This document shows, one piece after another, positions 10,409-24,971 of a DNA stretch of 64,000 nucleotides; positions within the stretch are counted from its first letter, which is position 1, and every line of letters begins with the position of its first letter. Source of the stretch: Ficedula albicollis. Its lineage: Eukaryota > Chordata > Aves > Passeriformes > Muscicapidae. The stretch lies in assembly GCF_000247815.1 (NCBI RefSeq), contig NC_021686.1, positions 10,452,746 through 10,516,745 of the forward strand, in the 5' to 3' direction. The notes beneath the pieces were generated by a model. It was not told the DNA's origin and searched no databases. It worked only from the letters and a program-made list of their open reading frames with translations. The position numbers and the translations under genes are program-made.

Positions 10409-13400
10409 ACCCACCTGTTCTGCCTTCACACCAGCAGACCTTGGCTGTCCCCACCCCTGTGAAATACAGTCCTCAGCTGGGAACTCTCGTGATCAGTGTC
10501 TCATTCCCACTCCTTCCAGTTTGATCCAGGACATGCTTCTTGCAGTGGGAAGCCTCACAGCCTCTTCCTGTTAACGTGCCAAGTCAGCTGATAAATTAAA
10601 TCAATCCAGTGCCACTTTTAAAGATGTAACTGATGCACAATTTGGGTGTATTTGGCCATCATTTTACTTGTCTGAATCTGAATCATACCCTACTGATGTA
10701 CTGGACAGTTAATTCTGCAGTGACAGCGCTCAGTGAATCCCAGCTCAAGGAATGCAGGGAAGCACTGAACAGGTAGAACAGCACAGCAAGGCAGCTGCTG
10801 CCAGGACACACTGCCAGGTGACAGCAGCACACCTGGGCCACCTGCAGCACAGAGCAGGTGTGATCTTTGGGGATGCCAGGCACTCTCTGGCACTGGAGAA
10901 GAATCCATGTGTGTAGGGTGCAGAGTGTAGCAGACAGACCCTTTGTTCTCAACAGCCTTAAAGCAATCACAGATGATAATTAGGATCACGTCCAGTGGAG
11001 AATGATACCAGCCTGTTCAGGTATCACTTCAGGGAGCCTAACAGCCTGAAGGGGTGCCATGTTCCATTCCTCACCCCTTTTGCTCATGTGAGGGATACCA
11101 GCACCACTAGGAAAAAGGAATTGCTGTAGAGATAGGACAGAAATAATCTTAAAATTGAAATAAACTCTACTAGTAGGAACCAAGGTCCAGACCTCTCCTG
11201 CCACCACAAATGCACTTGCCAGCATTTTCCATGTGTCCTGCCATGTCCTGCCTGGGAGTGCACCTCTGATGACAAATAAATTACACTGCTATGAAATTAA
11301 TCCCTTGTTCTACTCCAGCTCCTCACAGCATGTAATATAAGAAGAAGGGAAAGCAGGAGGCTTTTGTTTTTTCTTGCATCCCTGCAAGGTGCTATTGTAC
11401 AGTAGCAGCTGCAGAACAACATGCTTAATCCCAGCCCCTTTATGGGACCTGTTGGCTTACACAATGTGAATCCACACAGAGGATTAGTCACACAAACTCT
11501 GATATAGGTGTGCAGGCTCAAAAGGACCTTCTTCCAAAAGCCTTTTCTTAACCAGTACAGATTTTTAAATGATCTCTGAGAACCAGGATGTGTTTAATGA
11601 TGTCAATGCTGCTCCTGTCAGGACATCCATCCTGTGCCACCCTCGCTGTGGCTGAGGCTGCAGCTGTGCCACAGAAAGGCCTGGGGTTGGATTGACAAGT
11701 TGAAGCTTTCAGGTGCGTAGACACCTTTTTTCCTGTTAAGATAGGCAAGCAAGGCATTACCTTCTCTGCCTCTCCACAAGGGGAGTGTTGGTGTTAGTTG
11801 TGCTTTTCCTTTTGTGCTTCCCGTGCTCACATCCTCAGTTTCTTGGTGAAATGTGTGCTCCTGCCAGGCTTGTTCAGCTGCTCCGTGTTCTGGTGTTTCA
11901 GGTCATGACTACCCAGGAAGGACCAAGGGGCTGCTTTGCATTTCTGTGTTCCCATCCATGGCACTGAGAGTGAAACACATCAGGCCTGAGGGAAAAATTG
12001 TGTGTGGGAAGTTGCTGTAGTTACTGTGGGAACTACAGCTCCAAGGCAGAGGTTGCTGAGAGTGCACTCATTCCCTTTGGAAGTAAATTCCCTGTGATGA
12101 GGGGAATGCTCACACTCCAGAGCACGTCCACAATGGGCAGCAAAGTATGGGGGCTTCTGAAGGGAGGTTTGTCCCCAGCCACTGTTGATTCCACTGAGCT
12201 GCTGGCACTGGGGACAGCAGATACAGCACCACTGCACACGGATGAGAATTTCTGGAAGTTCTTTTTCTATTTCACCGTGCACTAAAACACCCCTCAAGAC
12301 CCTTCTCATTCTTGCACAGTTACAGCCCTGCCTGACTAATAACCAGAACGTTAGAAAGCATTTTAGCTACATTATCACTGAGATTCCTTGGAAAACAAGC
12401 CCCTCTGCCCCTCCACCTCAGAATGGAGTAACAGCTGTGTTTTTCAATCAGATATACCCAGTGACAGCTGACTTTTCACCTTTTCTCCTCCAATAAGAGA
12501 CCCCAGGAAACTTGCTAATTTTTATCTCAAATCTCTGATGCCAGCCATGCATTTAAGGAACCTGCCATAGTGATCATTCCAGACCAGGGGAAGCTTAACA
12601 TGAAAAAGTACCAGGACCCCAGAAGTTTGGTGCAGGAAAGGATCTAGAGTGAAAAAAGACCAGGAATGCCTTTGGTGTGGCCAGCAAAACAGTATTTCAG
12701 GGCCTTCTGTAGCAATAAGCTGTATTAGCTGTGGCAGATGTGCCACTGGCTTCAAATCCATCCAGCAGCGACTCTGGAAACATGTCAGGGTGGAAAGGCA
12801 GCCTGCCCAGACCACTGAAAGATGAAGTAGTTGCATTTCTCTGCTCTGCCAAGGCAACTGTACATTGTTGCTATAAATAGACACTCTGGATCCCAGCTTC
12901 TTTTAACCTTGGAGGGTAAGAGCTCAGCCACTGTACAAAGGGCTGCTGCCACTCGGAAGTGTCTCACTGCCACTGGAGCTCCTCCAGCCCACTCAGTACA
13001 GCTGCCTGTGCTGGTGCTAAGGGCTGGGAACACCCAGCAAACCTAGTTTGCCCAGCACACACACAATGGGCTGCATGCCCTGCTCACAGAAAACTGCCCC
13101 AGCAGAGAAGCACAAGTCAGAACTGTGGTCAGAACAGCCCAAGGAGGTGAGGACAGGGGGAGTCCTTGGTACCTGCTGTGGCAATTTGGAGACATAAAGA
13201 CAGAGAGGCAGAATTTGGGATCTGACCCCTTCCAAGGTCGGTGTTTCAGCTGTGAAGGTCAGGCTGCAGCTCCCACTGGGGCAGGGAGCACACAGTGCAC
13301 AGGCAGCTCTCACTGCAGGTCTTTGCTCTCCCATTCCAAATGTAACACCTGGAGCTGTGCCAAGCTGGCCCTGCCAACGCCAGCCACACCTATTCTCCAT

Positions 13401-13861
13401 GTGGTGGGAGGAGATTACAGACAGCAAACCCCTATCTTTTAAAAATAACTGGCAGATCTCACAGAAGAGTAAATACTTCCCATTCTAAGAACAAGATTTT
13501 CAGTTTAGAACTAAAAAATGAATTAATGCACAGGACTGAATTCTAAAATTTCAGGTAACACAGTTACAAGATGCAGTCACGTGGATGCCTTGCAGCAGGA
13601 GCAGACGTCTCCTGTGTTCCAGACAAAAGCAGTGGAATTGTGTGGTCAGGGCACAGCACAAAGGTAGCACAGAGAGGCTTCCACCCTGGCAGCCCCCAGC
13701 CCTGCATGTGGCTCCACGCATTTCAGAGGAGATGTGTCCACCTGAGGAAGAACTAAGCAGTAGTACAAGAACTGAGCAGAATGTGTTTGTACCTGGACAC
13801 TTAAAGTGATATCACTATGATAACAGTGACAAGAGAGCTTGAGCATTTCAAATTCTCATCC
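10409..13861. other. Convergent spacer between DHRS7B and TMEM11
   Basis: Tail-to-tail intergenic or long-UTR sequence of about 3.5 kb with unremarkable composition. Short ORFs occur on both strands, but none has a recognisable domain or an ATG in good context plus splice partners. No gene, RNA gene or mobile element was recognised. Confidence 0.5.
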
Positions 13862-13867
13862 TTTAAT
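13862..13867 (-). terminator. TMEM11: Candidate TMEM11 polyadenylation signal ATTAAA
   Basis: The plus strand reads TTTAAT, i.e. ATTAAA on the TMEM11 strand, about 385 bases after the stop codon. It is the common variant signal and the first plausible one downstream, apart from A-rich tracts near 13930-13962. Confidence 0.3.
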
Positions 13868-14252
13868 GGTCAATGATAACTTCTGGCTGGTTCTGTGTAA
13901 TACAATTAAACAATATACTTAAATGTTTCCCAAAAAAAAAGGAAAAAAAAAAAGAAAAAAAAGCAGCTCTCACACCCCTTCTTTCTATTGCTTTCTTTCA
14001 CTGACATTCTGCTGCTGGATTGGACTCCCCTGGCCTAACATACGGATCTCAAGTCACCACACATCCACGTCTCAAGTGTAACGAAGAACTGAAAAACCTT
14101 GGTGCACCAGTGATGTGTTATTTGAAAAATAACAGCTCTATGAAACCAAATCCTTCCCAGTCTCCACCGCTTCTCAAAGAGGAAAAACAAAAATGTTACT
14201 GTGGGAGTCTTAATACACTTGTCTTTGTGGGTTTCTCTCTTCCCTGCTGAAG

Positions 14253-14769
14253 TCATACAGCATAGAGTTCATAGATCTTCTTTACACAGTACACCAGGGC
14301 AGCGAGTGCTATCGTGTTGTGCAGTCTCTTTCTGTGCAGGTCGTCCTTCCTCACCAGCACCACGGGAGTGGACGAGGTGAGCGTATGCAGGGGCAGGCGC
14401 GAGAGTTTATAGGCGTCGTACTCCACCTGGTACTTGCAGCAGGGATCGAACTGCCAGGAGATCCCGTAGAGGGTGCAGCAGGCCACGCTCAGCACTCCAG
14501 CGGGCAGGGAGATGTAGTGAGAATAATCTACTGGCAGTGCCAGGGGGGTGAAGAGGCAGGTGGTGCCCGCCAGCACGGCCGTTTTGTGCAGGCAGTTCCC
14601 CACGGTGATCCAGCGCGCCGTCTCGTCCCCGATGCGCGTGGGCTCGATCACGATGTACTTGTACTGCGCCTCCAGCGCCTGCTCCAGCTCGTACTCAAAC
14701 TGGTCCTGAGCGTTCTCCCCGTTGTAGATCTCGTGCACAATGTAACAGTCCGTGGAGGACAAGGTCACC
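14253..14769 (-). CDS. TMEM11: TMEM11, main coding exon (exon 2); first coding exon not found
   Basis: Reading the minus strand from acceptor ccttaccag|GGTG at 14769 to TGA at 14253 gives 171 residues, starting VTLSSTDCYIVHEIYNGENA and ending KKIYELYAV. This equals the length encoded by exon 2 of the 192-aa human protein and is almost identical to it. Two hydrophobic helices are visible (around KTAVLAGTTCLFTPLAL and ISLPAGVLSVACCTLYG), plus a weaker hydrophobic stretch near the C-terminus (IALAALVYCV). TMEM11 is known as a mitochondrial membrane protein that associates with MICOS and shapes cristae (fly homologue PMI). The open frame runs on upstream of the acceptor to 14849, but that part has no ATG start, differs from the known N-terminus and is intronic. 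Exon 1 should supply about 20 residues and the first two bases of the split Arg codon; it is not recognisable in this window. Confidence 0.93.
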
Positions 14770-17700
14770 CTGGTAAGGGGAAATGAAGAATTAAAACCAC
14801 AGGGCTGAAGGACAGGCTGTTCACCCACCCGGCTGGGAGAGCAGGACACGAGTGCCCCAAGTGAGAGCAGCCCCTCAAGGTCACTGCCTCTGTTTCACAA
14901 CCAGCAGCTTCTCAACTCAAGCTCCATTTCACATCTGCTGATTACTCCTGCTGTACAATAATTCATCTCAAAAGAATGCAACATATTTTTCTTACCTTTT
15001 CCTAACTTGGAGGATCTAGAGCAAATTGAGAAATAGGGTCTTGTAACAGTCCTGCAATGGTTTCTCACACCAATACCCAAGCAGTTTCTTTGGAGAGAGC
15101 AGAAGCGTCACACCTTAGTGACCACCACACATCACTGGACAAACCACACAGACTTCAGGAGCTTTCACAAGAAACCAAGACAAGCAGCTCATTGATCAGG
15201 AGGACAAGCTGCTCTGGGAGGTCTGGAGACAGGAAGCATCTCCAGATGAATACATTTGCTCTCTGATGCAGCTTGCTATTTAGTCCTCCGTATTAACACA
15301 GCCTAGTAACTCCATGGTAAATCCAACAAGGATGGCCAAGGAACACTGCTGGAAGGGAAGGTGAAGAATGCAGCAGAGCATTTGTGGCAGAATGCTTCAC
15401 TCCCTCTCCTGAAGTGGGATGCAGCAAAGCAAGACACAAATGTGTTTTTAACCCAGGCAGGCTTAAGCAGTGAAGAAAGAGCTACTCACTTCACCCAGGA
15501 GCACATTTCCTACTCAGGGGAGTCAGGATTGAACTGGACCAGCAGCTTTCAGCTACCTAATAGCACATTTTCCACCTTTCCTCCACCCTCTTCAGCACAT
15601 CACCTTAAATCTTCAGCTACATTCATGTACAGACTGCTAAGAAATAGGATTATAATATTCACCTGCTCTGAGAAAGGGTAAAAACCTATCCATCAGAACA
15701 AGGCAAAATCCTCCCTTCTAAGCAGAAATGAATATTTCTGACATACTTGTGCTTAACCAGAGCAAAACTGAGCACGTGGCCTAGCACAGATAAAAATATC
15801 TAGCAGATTCCTTTAGCAGAAGGAGAACAAATCACACATCTGACCTAATCACAGCAGACAAAACTGCCTCATCCCAACAGCATTCAGACCCCCGTGATAT
15901 CAGGAGGAACACACTGCTGATGTGGAGAACAGAATGAGCACTTTTTGCTCCATTAGTACAGTGGTACTTATGTGCATGCACTGGAAAATAAGGGAGAAAA
16001 ATACACATTCACAAGCTGCTGTTGCCAAACATTATCCTTAATGTGCAGCTCCACTCAGGCTGCAAAGGGGATTGAGCAGTGGCCAGCTGTAATCAAGAAT
16101 ATTGTTAAATTACAAGCTGTTGCAGACATGGCTGGGTTTGTAACAGCAGCAAACATCAACCAGCAGGACCTGAGAGGCACCACCCTCTCCCTAAGCAGAG
16201 TCATAAGCAGTTTCATTAAAAGTCCAGCTGGAATTTATATAACCTACAAGGAAAACTCAACTTACAATGTAGTTATTGAGTTCCTTGCAGTGCATTTCCC
16301 CCTTGGCCTGTTCATTGGTTGAAAGAAAAATAAAAATCCACTTTAATTCCATGTATGCCAGAGGCTTCTTTAGGGCAATGAGCTTTTCAGACATTGTTGG
16401 GAAAATTATCTTTAACCCTTTCAGCACAGGATGTGGTGGGCTCTGATGTTCTGCAGTGAACTGAGCAGTATTTAGAGAAAAAAAAAATTAAAGACAGGAT
16501 CTATATAAGGAGTTTCTAACAAGAATCCAGTTAAGCAGGTCTTACACTGACACCAAGGACACAGCTGGTCATGATTTCTGCCAAGGATTCTTTTCCTTGA
16601 TAACAGCTGCTCCAAGTGCAGCTTCTTCCAAATCATAAATTCCAGTTTCATTGCAAAAGACATATAGAGGCTTAAGGTAACTGCAAACCACCACCCATGA
16701 CTTTGTGAAACCACTTGCTAGGGCATAATGACTTCATGGAAAAGCTATTGCTGAAAGGCATTTTCAAGCTGGAAGCCAACCCACTGCAAACACAACCCTC
16801 CAGACAAAATTAATATTTCCAACAAGGAGCGCTTTCAGTGTTTTGTAATACCTGGGAACATGCAGATGGGTCTGCAAAATAGAGAAGCAGAATCCAACTT
16901 CAACTAAGAATTTCCCAGAGGCTTAGGAACAGCACAGTTGTTCTCATTCCAGATCTCCCTGTCATCACTGGGAAAACATGGATGAAGTGAGCCCATTCCT
17001 TCCCTGCCTGTGCAAGAGCCATGGAACTGAGCTTCTAGCTCTAGGAATTCAGGATCTACATTCCATGGGATTTCTCCAGGCTCAGCACCAGGACAGGTGG
17101 CACTAACCCATCAGCCTCATTTCTCCTTGCTCAGCTCTTGCCTGTTCTTCCCGCTGAACACCCCTTTTTTCCCCTTCACCCTCACTGTACAAGTAGAGCC
17201 ACACCACAAGCAGCCACCTGTCAGCAAGAATCCAACACACTGGCCAGAGACAGCACTGTCCATCTCTTCTGGAATTTTCTGGCTTGCCAGGCTCTGGGGC
17301 TTTATAACAATTAAGTAGAGCAAAGCACAGTACTCCAATGCCAAAACAAGCAGAATTTAAAGTATGTTCTGCTGGGAAAAATCAAAAGTCACTGTGAACT
17401 GAAGAGCAAAAAGGCTTCATCCCTGAAAAAGTCTCCAACTGTGCTGTTTCTCCAAATGAGTCCTCTAAAATAAGAATAAATCAGTATCAGTGCTGAAGCT
17501 GCCAATCCAAAAATGACAAATGAAAAGATATCTGCTAGAATAGGACATGTGAAGAGTCAGCAAGGCAGGCAGCAAGTCTCTATTTCTGCTCAGGGAAGTG
17601 GGGTTATCATGTATTATTTCCACACAAGAAGTGGCTGCTCATGGAGCATGAAGAGTTGAAAACTAGATTTCAGATGATACAGAAAGAGACACTGATATTT

Positions 17701-18524
17701 GGGCTTGAGTAGGTTTCAGCTGAGGACTTCACAGAGGCAACTCCCCTGATGCAGCCTTTCCACTGAACACAGCAGCTGCACATGAACAAATCCAGTCAAA
17801 GCGACTGGATTTGCTCAAACACAGGAGGCCGTGGAGTTTGCCTTTTGGAGCTTGTCACCCACCCCTGGCCATGACAAACACAACTGCAGAGCTGTGCAAG
17901 CAACTCTGAGCTGGCATCCACCACTTAGCAAGCGTGGGGATTTTATATAAACTCCATTTTACTTAAAAGAATAGTAAATAACCAGAGAGCACCTATGTCA
18001 GAAGACAAAATGCTGACAGATGTTCAGAAGCCTGACAGGCTCTTTACTAGACAGATCAGAGCCTAAAAGCAGTTGTTAATATTATTCAATCAAATTATTT
18101 TCCAGGACCTGCCTCCCCAAATAAGAGCACAGTTAAAACATTGCACAGCTATTCTGTAGGAATAGTTCTAGGCCTTATATCCAAATATTTGTTCTATTGC
18201 AGCTTCAGGATTCTGTATTTGAGAACTTTTAGTGTCTTATTCTTGGTGCTGAATGAATGCCTGGATGGGGGAATGTGACAGAACTCTCAGCTGTTCAGAA
18301 CAGCAAGATATAAATCTCTTAAAACTCGATGTCAAATTTTGGTATTGCCAAAGTTATAAATAAAGAACCCATTGTTAACAGAGCTGCAGCAGCAGGAGGG
18401 GCAGAAGTGTCTGTGTTAGCTATAGAGCAAGCTTCAAATTACATTTGGATTGTCTTCCTAACATGGGAATATGGGAGAGCACCAGGAGAGGGTGAACAAT
18501 TGCAGCTCCAGCAGTTCATCAAAT
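14770..18524 (-). other. TMEM11: TMEM11 intron 1, 3' half, no feature recognised
   Basis: Intronic on the TMEM11 strand. Ordinary AT-moderate sequence with no recognisable coding exon, RNA gene or repeat family. Confidence 0.5.
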
Positions 18525-18740
18525 CCTGAAATGGTCTGGGTTGCATGGGACCTCAAAGACAATCCAGTTCCAATCCCTGCCAAGGGCAGGGACACCTTTT
18601 CACTAGCCCAGGTTGTTCCAAGCCCCATCCAGCCTGGCCTTGGACGCTTCCAGGGATCCAGGGGCAGCCACAGCTTCTCTGGGAATTCTGTGCCAGGGCC
18701 TCACCACCCTTAGAGGGAACAATCTCTTCTGAAGTTCCAG
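18525..18740 (-). mobile_element. CR1-like LINE 3' fragment, antisense
   Basis: In plus-strand order the segment reads GGGACCTCAAAGACAATCCA, GGTTGTTCCAAGCCCCATCC, AGCCTGGCCTTGGACGCTTC and GGGGCAGCCACAGCTTCTC. This is the standard reverse complement of the CR1 3' region. It is 5' truncated and lies inside TMEM11 intron 1. Confidence 0.85.
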
Positions 18741-21700
18741 TCCTCAGAGCAGTTCCATTTCTCTGCCTCCACCTTGGAAGCAGGCTCCTGAAAACAGAAG
18801 CCTGCCTGGTAAATGAAAATTGCAATTAGATAATCTTTATGGATGAAGAAATAAGTAACAATCCAAAGAGGAGACACAATGTCACTCCATGTGAAAAGAC
18901 CTTCAGTTTTGCCAGGTGTCCAAGTGGCAAAAGCAGAAACAAAGAAACAGAGCACTGAGAACAAGGCAGGGGAAAAATATCATGGGAGAACCTTCAGCAT
19001 CCTCCTACCACTGCCCACCTGCAGGGAGAAGGACTGAGCCTCCCGAGTTTGTTGTCTTCAACCTAATGGCATCTGTCAGACAGACTTTTGGTGAGGGTTT
19101 CAAGTTATCCAACTATCTCAGTTCTGCAAATGTTCAAAAATCACACTTGGAAACAAGCTGCACAAAGCTCAAGTACAGTTCTGGGCAAAAATAAAAGTTC
19201 TTTTGAGCCCCTCCCATAAAACATAGGTCAAGTTTTGTTAAGGATTTCTTTCCCGGGCAAGAGTTTTGCTCAGAGCTTCAAGCAATCAGATTAACTGAAA
19301 ATGAAGACCAGTTTGATAAGTAGTTAAAAATTAGAAAGGAAAAGCTTGCAGCAGTGTGATAACACCTGGTCACAAGCAGCAAACACAGTCCAGCTCAGAA
19401 GTGCAAGGAGGGTTTTGTGCTGGCTGTGCAAGATCTCAGAAAAAGGGCATTATAGATGGCCAGAGCATGTCTGGGAGCACTGTCAGCATCTCAGCCAAGC
19501 TGGGGGAAGTCAACAGAGTCAAGGCATGACAAATCCAAACACTAAACTTCCCTCCCTCCAACATAAGTCCTTCCTGAAATTTAATTTAATTTCAAGATTA
19601 AGGAATGAGCTGTGTCCTGGCTTTAATTCTCAGTGGAAATATACCACCTCCCAGTCATACTCCCCAGTGTGTTTCTACTCGGGATATGGTGCACAGAAAG
19701 CACAAACACATCCCACCCTAAACACCTGGAGAATTGTTTCTCTGCTGAAGGTCCCCACTATCTACCAGGCTCAAACCCTCAGTCAGGGCTGTCAGGCCTG
19801 GGGCTTTAAGAAGGGCACTCAAGCAGAAGAACAGGAAATGCAGGGCAATAAAGCAAGACTTGAATTCAAAAGATGTACCTTTAATTCAAATAGGAAAAAA
19901 GACAGGAGAACATTGGGAAGCTCTTCAAGCAGCCTTAGGGAGGAACAACATTCCCTGTACACTAAGGAAAACATCACCAGACCATTACAACAAATCCAGC
20001 CTCCAGACAACAAGGAGGTGTCAATTTTAAGTCAACTAATGATTAGCCAGGCTGATGGAAATAGGTCAATCATTGCTGCAAGCAGACTACCAGAAATCTG
20101 AGCAGTGCAGGTAGCAAAAGGAGAGCTCTGTGAGGGCACAGAGGAGCCAGTGCAGGCAGTGGTGATGACATGAAAACTGTTCTTTCCAGAGTTTGTCAGA
20201 TCATCTCCCAGAGGAACAAACGACATGCTGTCCACTGCTCTGGTGGCACCGGGCTGCCTTTTATACAAAAACACCCAGTACAATCCAGTGTCTGTTCTGT
20301 ATGAAAAAGTTGTTTTGGTCTACAGATTAACAATTCCCTTTAGACAGGCTCCATTAAAGAGTCTATCCAGAATGAAGAAAAACAAATATTTAGTTGGTTC
20401 CCTTCAGTGTTTTCAGTTATTTTGTGTAACATCATTATTTTGCCACCAGAGCCAGCTAGAGTTCACAGTCAACATCCTTTGAAATTAATGTCCTTACATT
20501 CACTCCTAGCAAGGAAAGCACTTTTTAACCAAGTACAGCTTTCTCTGTATCAATAAAGTCACTTGTGAAGGGACTCAGTCTCCACAGATATGCTGGTCTT
20601 TTTTTTTTTTTTTTTTTAATAATTTTAAATGAAAGCTGCTCTAGTCTTGCAGCAGACAGGATTTTATTCACCACCTCTGACACACAGATGCCTTTTAGGG
20701 TGGCTGGCTGACAACTACAAACACTCCTTGAAGCAGCTCAGTTACCAGGAAAACTGGATCAGCACATTCAGTTCAAAGGAACGTGTCTTTGGACAAGAAT
20801 CCTGCCCAGAGTAAGAAAACTGCATTCACCCTATAAAAAGCACATGTCATCATGTGATGACATCAGGTCTGTCAGCGCTGCCTTTGCACAACCGGTGCTG
20901 CAGCAGCCCAGCAAGATGGGCAGGTGTGGTTTGGGATCAGCCACTGATGGAGAGGCAGAAGCCCAGTCATCCACATCTCCTGCTCTGCAACTGCCAGGAA
21001 GAAGCAGCACCTCGCTGACATCACCCAACACCTTTTGGAATTATCCTCCTGTCACGTTTGTACAGGGTGACACCTAAAGAACCACCAGCTTTTGATGGAG
21101 ATTGTGAAACACTGCTCAGGGGAGGATCTGCTGTTCTGTTCTCTTCCATACCCTTCTCACTGGCAAAGGAAAAAAAAAATACATGCAGCAGGTTCATGGA
21201 GTGACTTGTGTTTAGGAATATTTTTGATCGTAAGATCAAGAGCAAGCACAGCTTTGAAAAAAGATCACCTCAAACAACAATTAGATTGTTTTACAAGTCA
21301 CAGATGAAGTTACACAGTAACAACTCACTTTTAAGTCTGCGTCAATTTTCACCCTGGAAGAATAATTGAAGTTATTAAGTGTTCTTTTCCATATTCTGTT
21401 TCTTCCCTTCTACTGGGAGGACACGTCTGCCACATGAAAGACCCACATAAAAACTCCACACCTCCTGTGCTGGGGCAGTGCCAGCACTGGGTGCAGACAG
21501 TTTTACCACTGTGGTATTCTTAGTTGTTTATTTAAACCACGCTGATACAGGAATTCCATTGGCCCTTCCAGTTCAATTACTTTTGAATTCCCTGAACACA
21601 GGCAGCATTCCTGCAATTCACATTAGTGCCAGAATTTTCAGGGCTACTTGTGGCTCTCCTTGGCTGCGTAGATTCAACAGCATCAAAGCAAACGCTGTTG

Positions 21701-21984
21701 GATCACAGCAAGGGAACAAAGTGAAGCAAAGCCACGAGACAAATTAAGGGGGATATCAGAGTTTCTAATTAAGAGGGATATCAGAGTTTGGAGGCGAGGC
21801 GGCAGGACAAAGAAAAACTCCGAAAACATTGCAGCAGCTTTCAGCAGCTGCCGGTTACATCAGTCAGCCCTGGGGCAGAACACAAAAATGCCAACGTCAG
21901 GAAAAGCAGGATAAACCCAGACATTTTCAGCAGGTGGAGAGCTGTGCACACATATTTTAAAGTAGCTCGACCAGACACTGTTTT
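18741..21984. other. TMEM11: TMEM11 intron 1, middle part
   Basis: Ordinary intronic sequence. Contains a T run at about 20600-20617. A plus-strand open frame at 19346-20101 (first ATG at 19526) is long for its composition but shows no domain, signal or repeat, and I do not call it a gene. Confidence 0.45.
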
Positions 21985-22215
21985 AAGCTGTGCCAGGGGA
22001 GGTTCAGGTCGGACATTCGGAAGGATTTCTTCACAGAAAGGGTGATTAAATACTGGCATGGGCAGCCCTGGGAGGTGCTGGAGTCACCGTCCCTGGAGGT
22101 GTTTAAGGAAAGACTGGGTGGAACTCAGTGCTCTGGTCTGGGTGACGGGGTGGGGATCGGTCACAGGTTGGACTCGATGGTCTCAGCGGTCTTTCGAATC
22201 TAATTGATTCTGTCA
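21985..22215 (+). mobile_element. CR1-like LINE 3' fragment
   Basis: Plus-strand CR1 3' end: GGGGAGGTTCAGGTCGGACA, AAGGATTTCTTCACAGAAAG, CAGCCCTGGGAGGTGCTGGA, CCCTGGAGGTGTTTAAGG, then GGTTGGACTCGATGGTCTC and a degenerate terminal TGATTCTGT. It ends about 125 bases before the 774-base C run. Confidence 0.85.
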
Positions 22216-22341
22216 CATTTCTCTCTATCAATTTTTTACATTTTAAAGTTGCGATTCCCAAACTTCCACCCCTGCTCCGTGGGTATTTCCAGCCTGTGCC
22301 GGCCGCGCCTCCGCCCCGGCAGAGGCCGGAGCGCGGTACCG

Positions 22342-23420
<1,079 letters not shown>

Positions 23421-24965
23421 GGGGATGCGGCTGCGTCAGGGTGGGAACTGCTCGGCAGGCTCAGCACCGCCTCGTGTTCCTGATCAAAAAAACCCAGGAG
23501 GCTCCTTCCTCAGGGGATTAGGGATGGAGGATCCCCTCGTGCAGCACCTCCCTGGGAGGGAAGGCTGGGCGGTTTTGGGGTGAATTTCGCCCCCTTAATC
23601 TCGAAAGAGGGGCGGTGAATGGGGAGGTTCCCCTGCTGAATCTCTGAGGAGGAATAAATCACAGAATCACGTAGGAATCACGTATCAAGCCAATATAAAG
23701 CTTATATTGACGCTTCTCTAGAATTGCAATGTACGTTTGCTAGTGCCAGAGCCATCAGAAGGTTTTGTGGGCGAACTGTGCTGGGGTGCTTTGGATGGTT
23801 ATCTCCAGGGTGCTTGAGCCTCTGCAGGGCTCCCTCCTGCTCCCGGCCAGATTCCTCCCAGAAGAGGAGCCTTTTTCTCAGGAATTTTAAGTTTTCCTTT
23901 ATCAAACAGCAGCTCCCTGCTCTGCACCCCCTCCTTTCTCGGAGCCCTCCTCCAGCCTGACAGCGCATATCAGGAGAAAGAGCTGGCTCTGCACCTCCCG
24001 TTCGTAGACAAACCCTCTTTTTGACAACATTATTCCCAAGTGATGTAATGTGACTGAAGAGAACAAACCCCTGGCTGCCTCCACCTTCCCAGGCATCCCG
24101 AGGCTGCTCTTCCAGCCTACGGGGCCCTCCCACACCACTGCTCTCCCAGCTGGATTTTGGGGGGCAGCTGTTTTGGGGGAGGTAAAGGCTGCATTCACAG
24201 GAACAAGGAGGTGTTTGGGAAGCGTGCCCAGCCCGGCAGAACGTGCAGCAGTGCTGGGACAGGCCAGAGCATGGACTGTCTGGAATGTGGAATGTAAACA
24301 GAGTGTGTTACCAGCAACAGCCCAGCTACAGATCCCAACCGCCCGTGCTGTCCCTCGGGAGCAGCAAACCCCACGCTCCTGCTGCAGCCCAGGGGCTGCT
24401 TGTCATGCTGGATCAAATCATAACTGTTCTCCACACCAACCTTCCCGGCAATCTGAGTTATCCAAACTCTGGCCTCAGCCTCTGTAGCCTTCACACAGCA
24501 TTGGGAAGTGACACAAATGCCCTGCTGTGATCCTGAGTGCTGTGCTGTGCTCTCAGCCATGAAGAGTGCTGGCTCCAGGAAGGAAGTGCCTTGTGTCCTT
24601 CTGAGTCACCTCCCTGCCCACCTTGCTCTGGACAAGCACAACAGTCGGATATTTAAATATTTTCATCTTAAAACAGTGAATATAAACACTGAGTGTCTGC
24701 TCATTTGCAGGACAACTCCCAAAGACTGGCCTGAAATCCCAAGGAGGAATGGTGAAGGTGAGCAGGGCTGGATCAGCTGGCAAAGGAGAGGAACCAGTTG
24801 TGATCCCGCTCACCCTGAGCTCTGCACAGTCATCATGAGGTCAGCCAGCCCTGTGACCTCAAATAAAACACAGTAATTTCACCTCTTACCTACTGTCCAT
24901 TTGCAATGGGAGCATGTGGTCCACCCCAGTGCAGCACAGCCACTGCAGCTCAGTTAAGCCACACT
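23421..24965. other. Spacer between the TMEM11 promoter and the probable NATD1 3' end
   Basis: Moderate GC, no gene recognised. It includes 'aatcacagaatcac' near 23657-23670, which looks like a stub of the CR1 terminal repeat but is too short to call. Confidence 0.4.
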
Positions 24966-24971
24966 TTTATT
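24966..24971 (-). terminator. NATD1: Candidate NATD1 polyadenylation signal AATAAA
   Basis: TTTATT on the plus strand, i.e. AATAAA on the NATD1 strand, followed downstream (lower coordinates) by a G/T-rich stretch suitable as a downstream element. It would give a 3' UTR of about 3.2 kb; the mammalian gene also has a long 3' UTR. Not proven by sequence alone. Confidence 0.4.

Noticed and set aside
14770..14849. N-terminal extension of the TMEM11 open frame (SCSPSRVGEQPVLQPC...)
   Set aside because: Lies upstream of a good acceptor (ccttaccag), starts at GTG not ATG, and does not resemble the TMEM11 N-terminus; intronic read-through.
19346..20101. 251-codon plus-strand ORF in TMEM11 intron 1
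   Set aside because: Begins at TTG (first ATG 19526), has no recognisable domain, codon pattern or splice context; left as a chance frame.
22243..22341. RRRGR-like peptide on the minus strand left of the poly-C run as TMEM11 exon 1
   Set aside because: Arginine-rich by GC content; no ATG retained and no good donor follows in the right phase.
23650..23690. AATCACAGAATCACG as a CR1 element
   Set aside because: Only the terminal-repeat-like bases are present; no CR1 body adjoins it.
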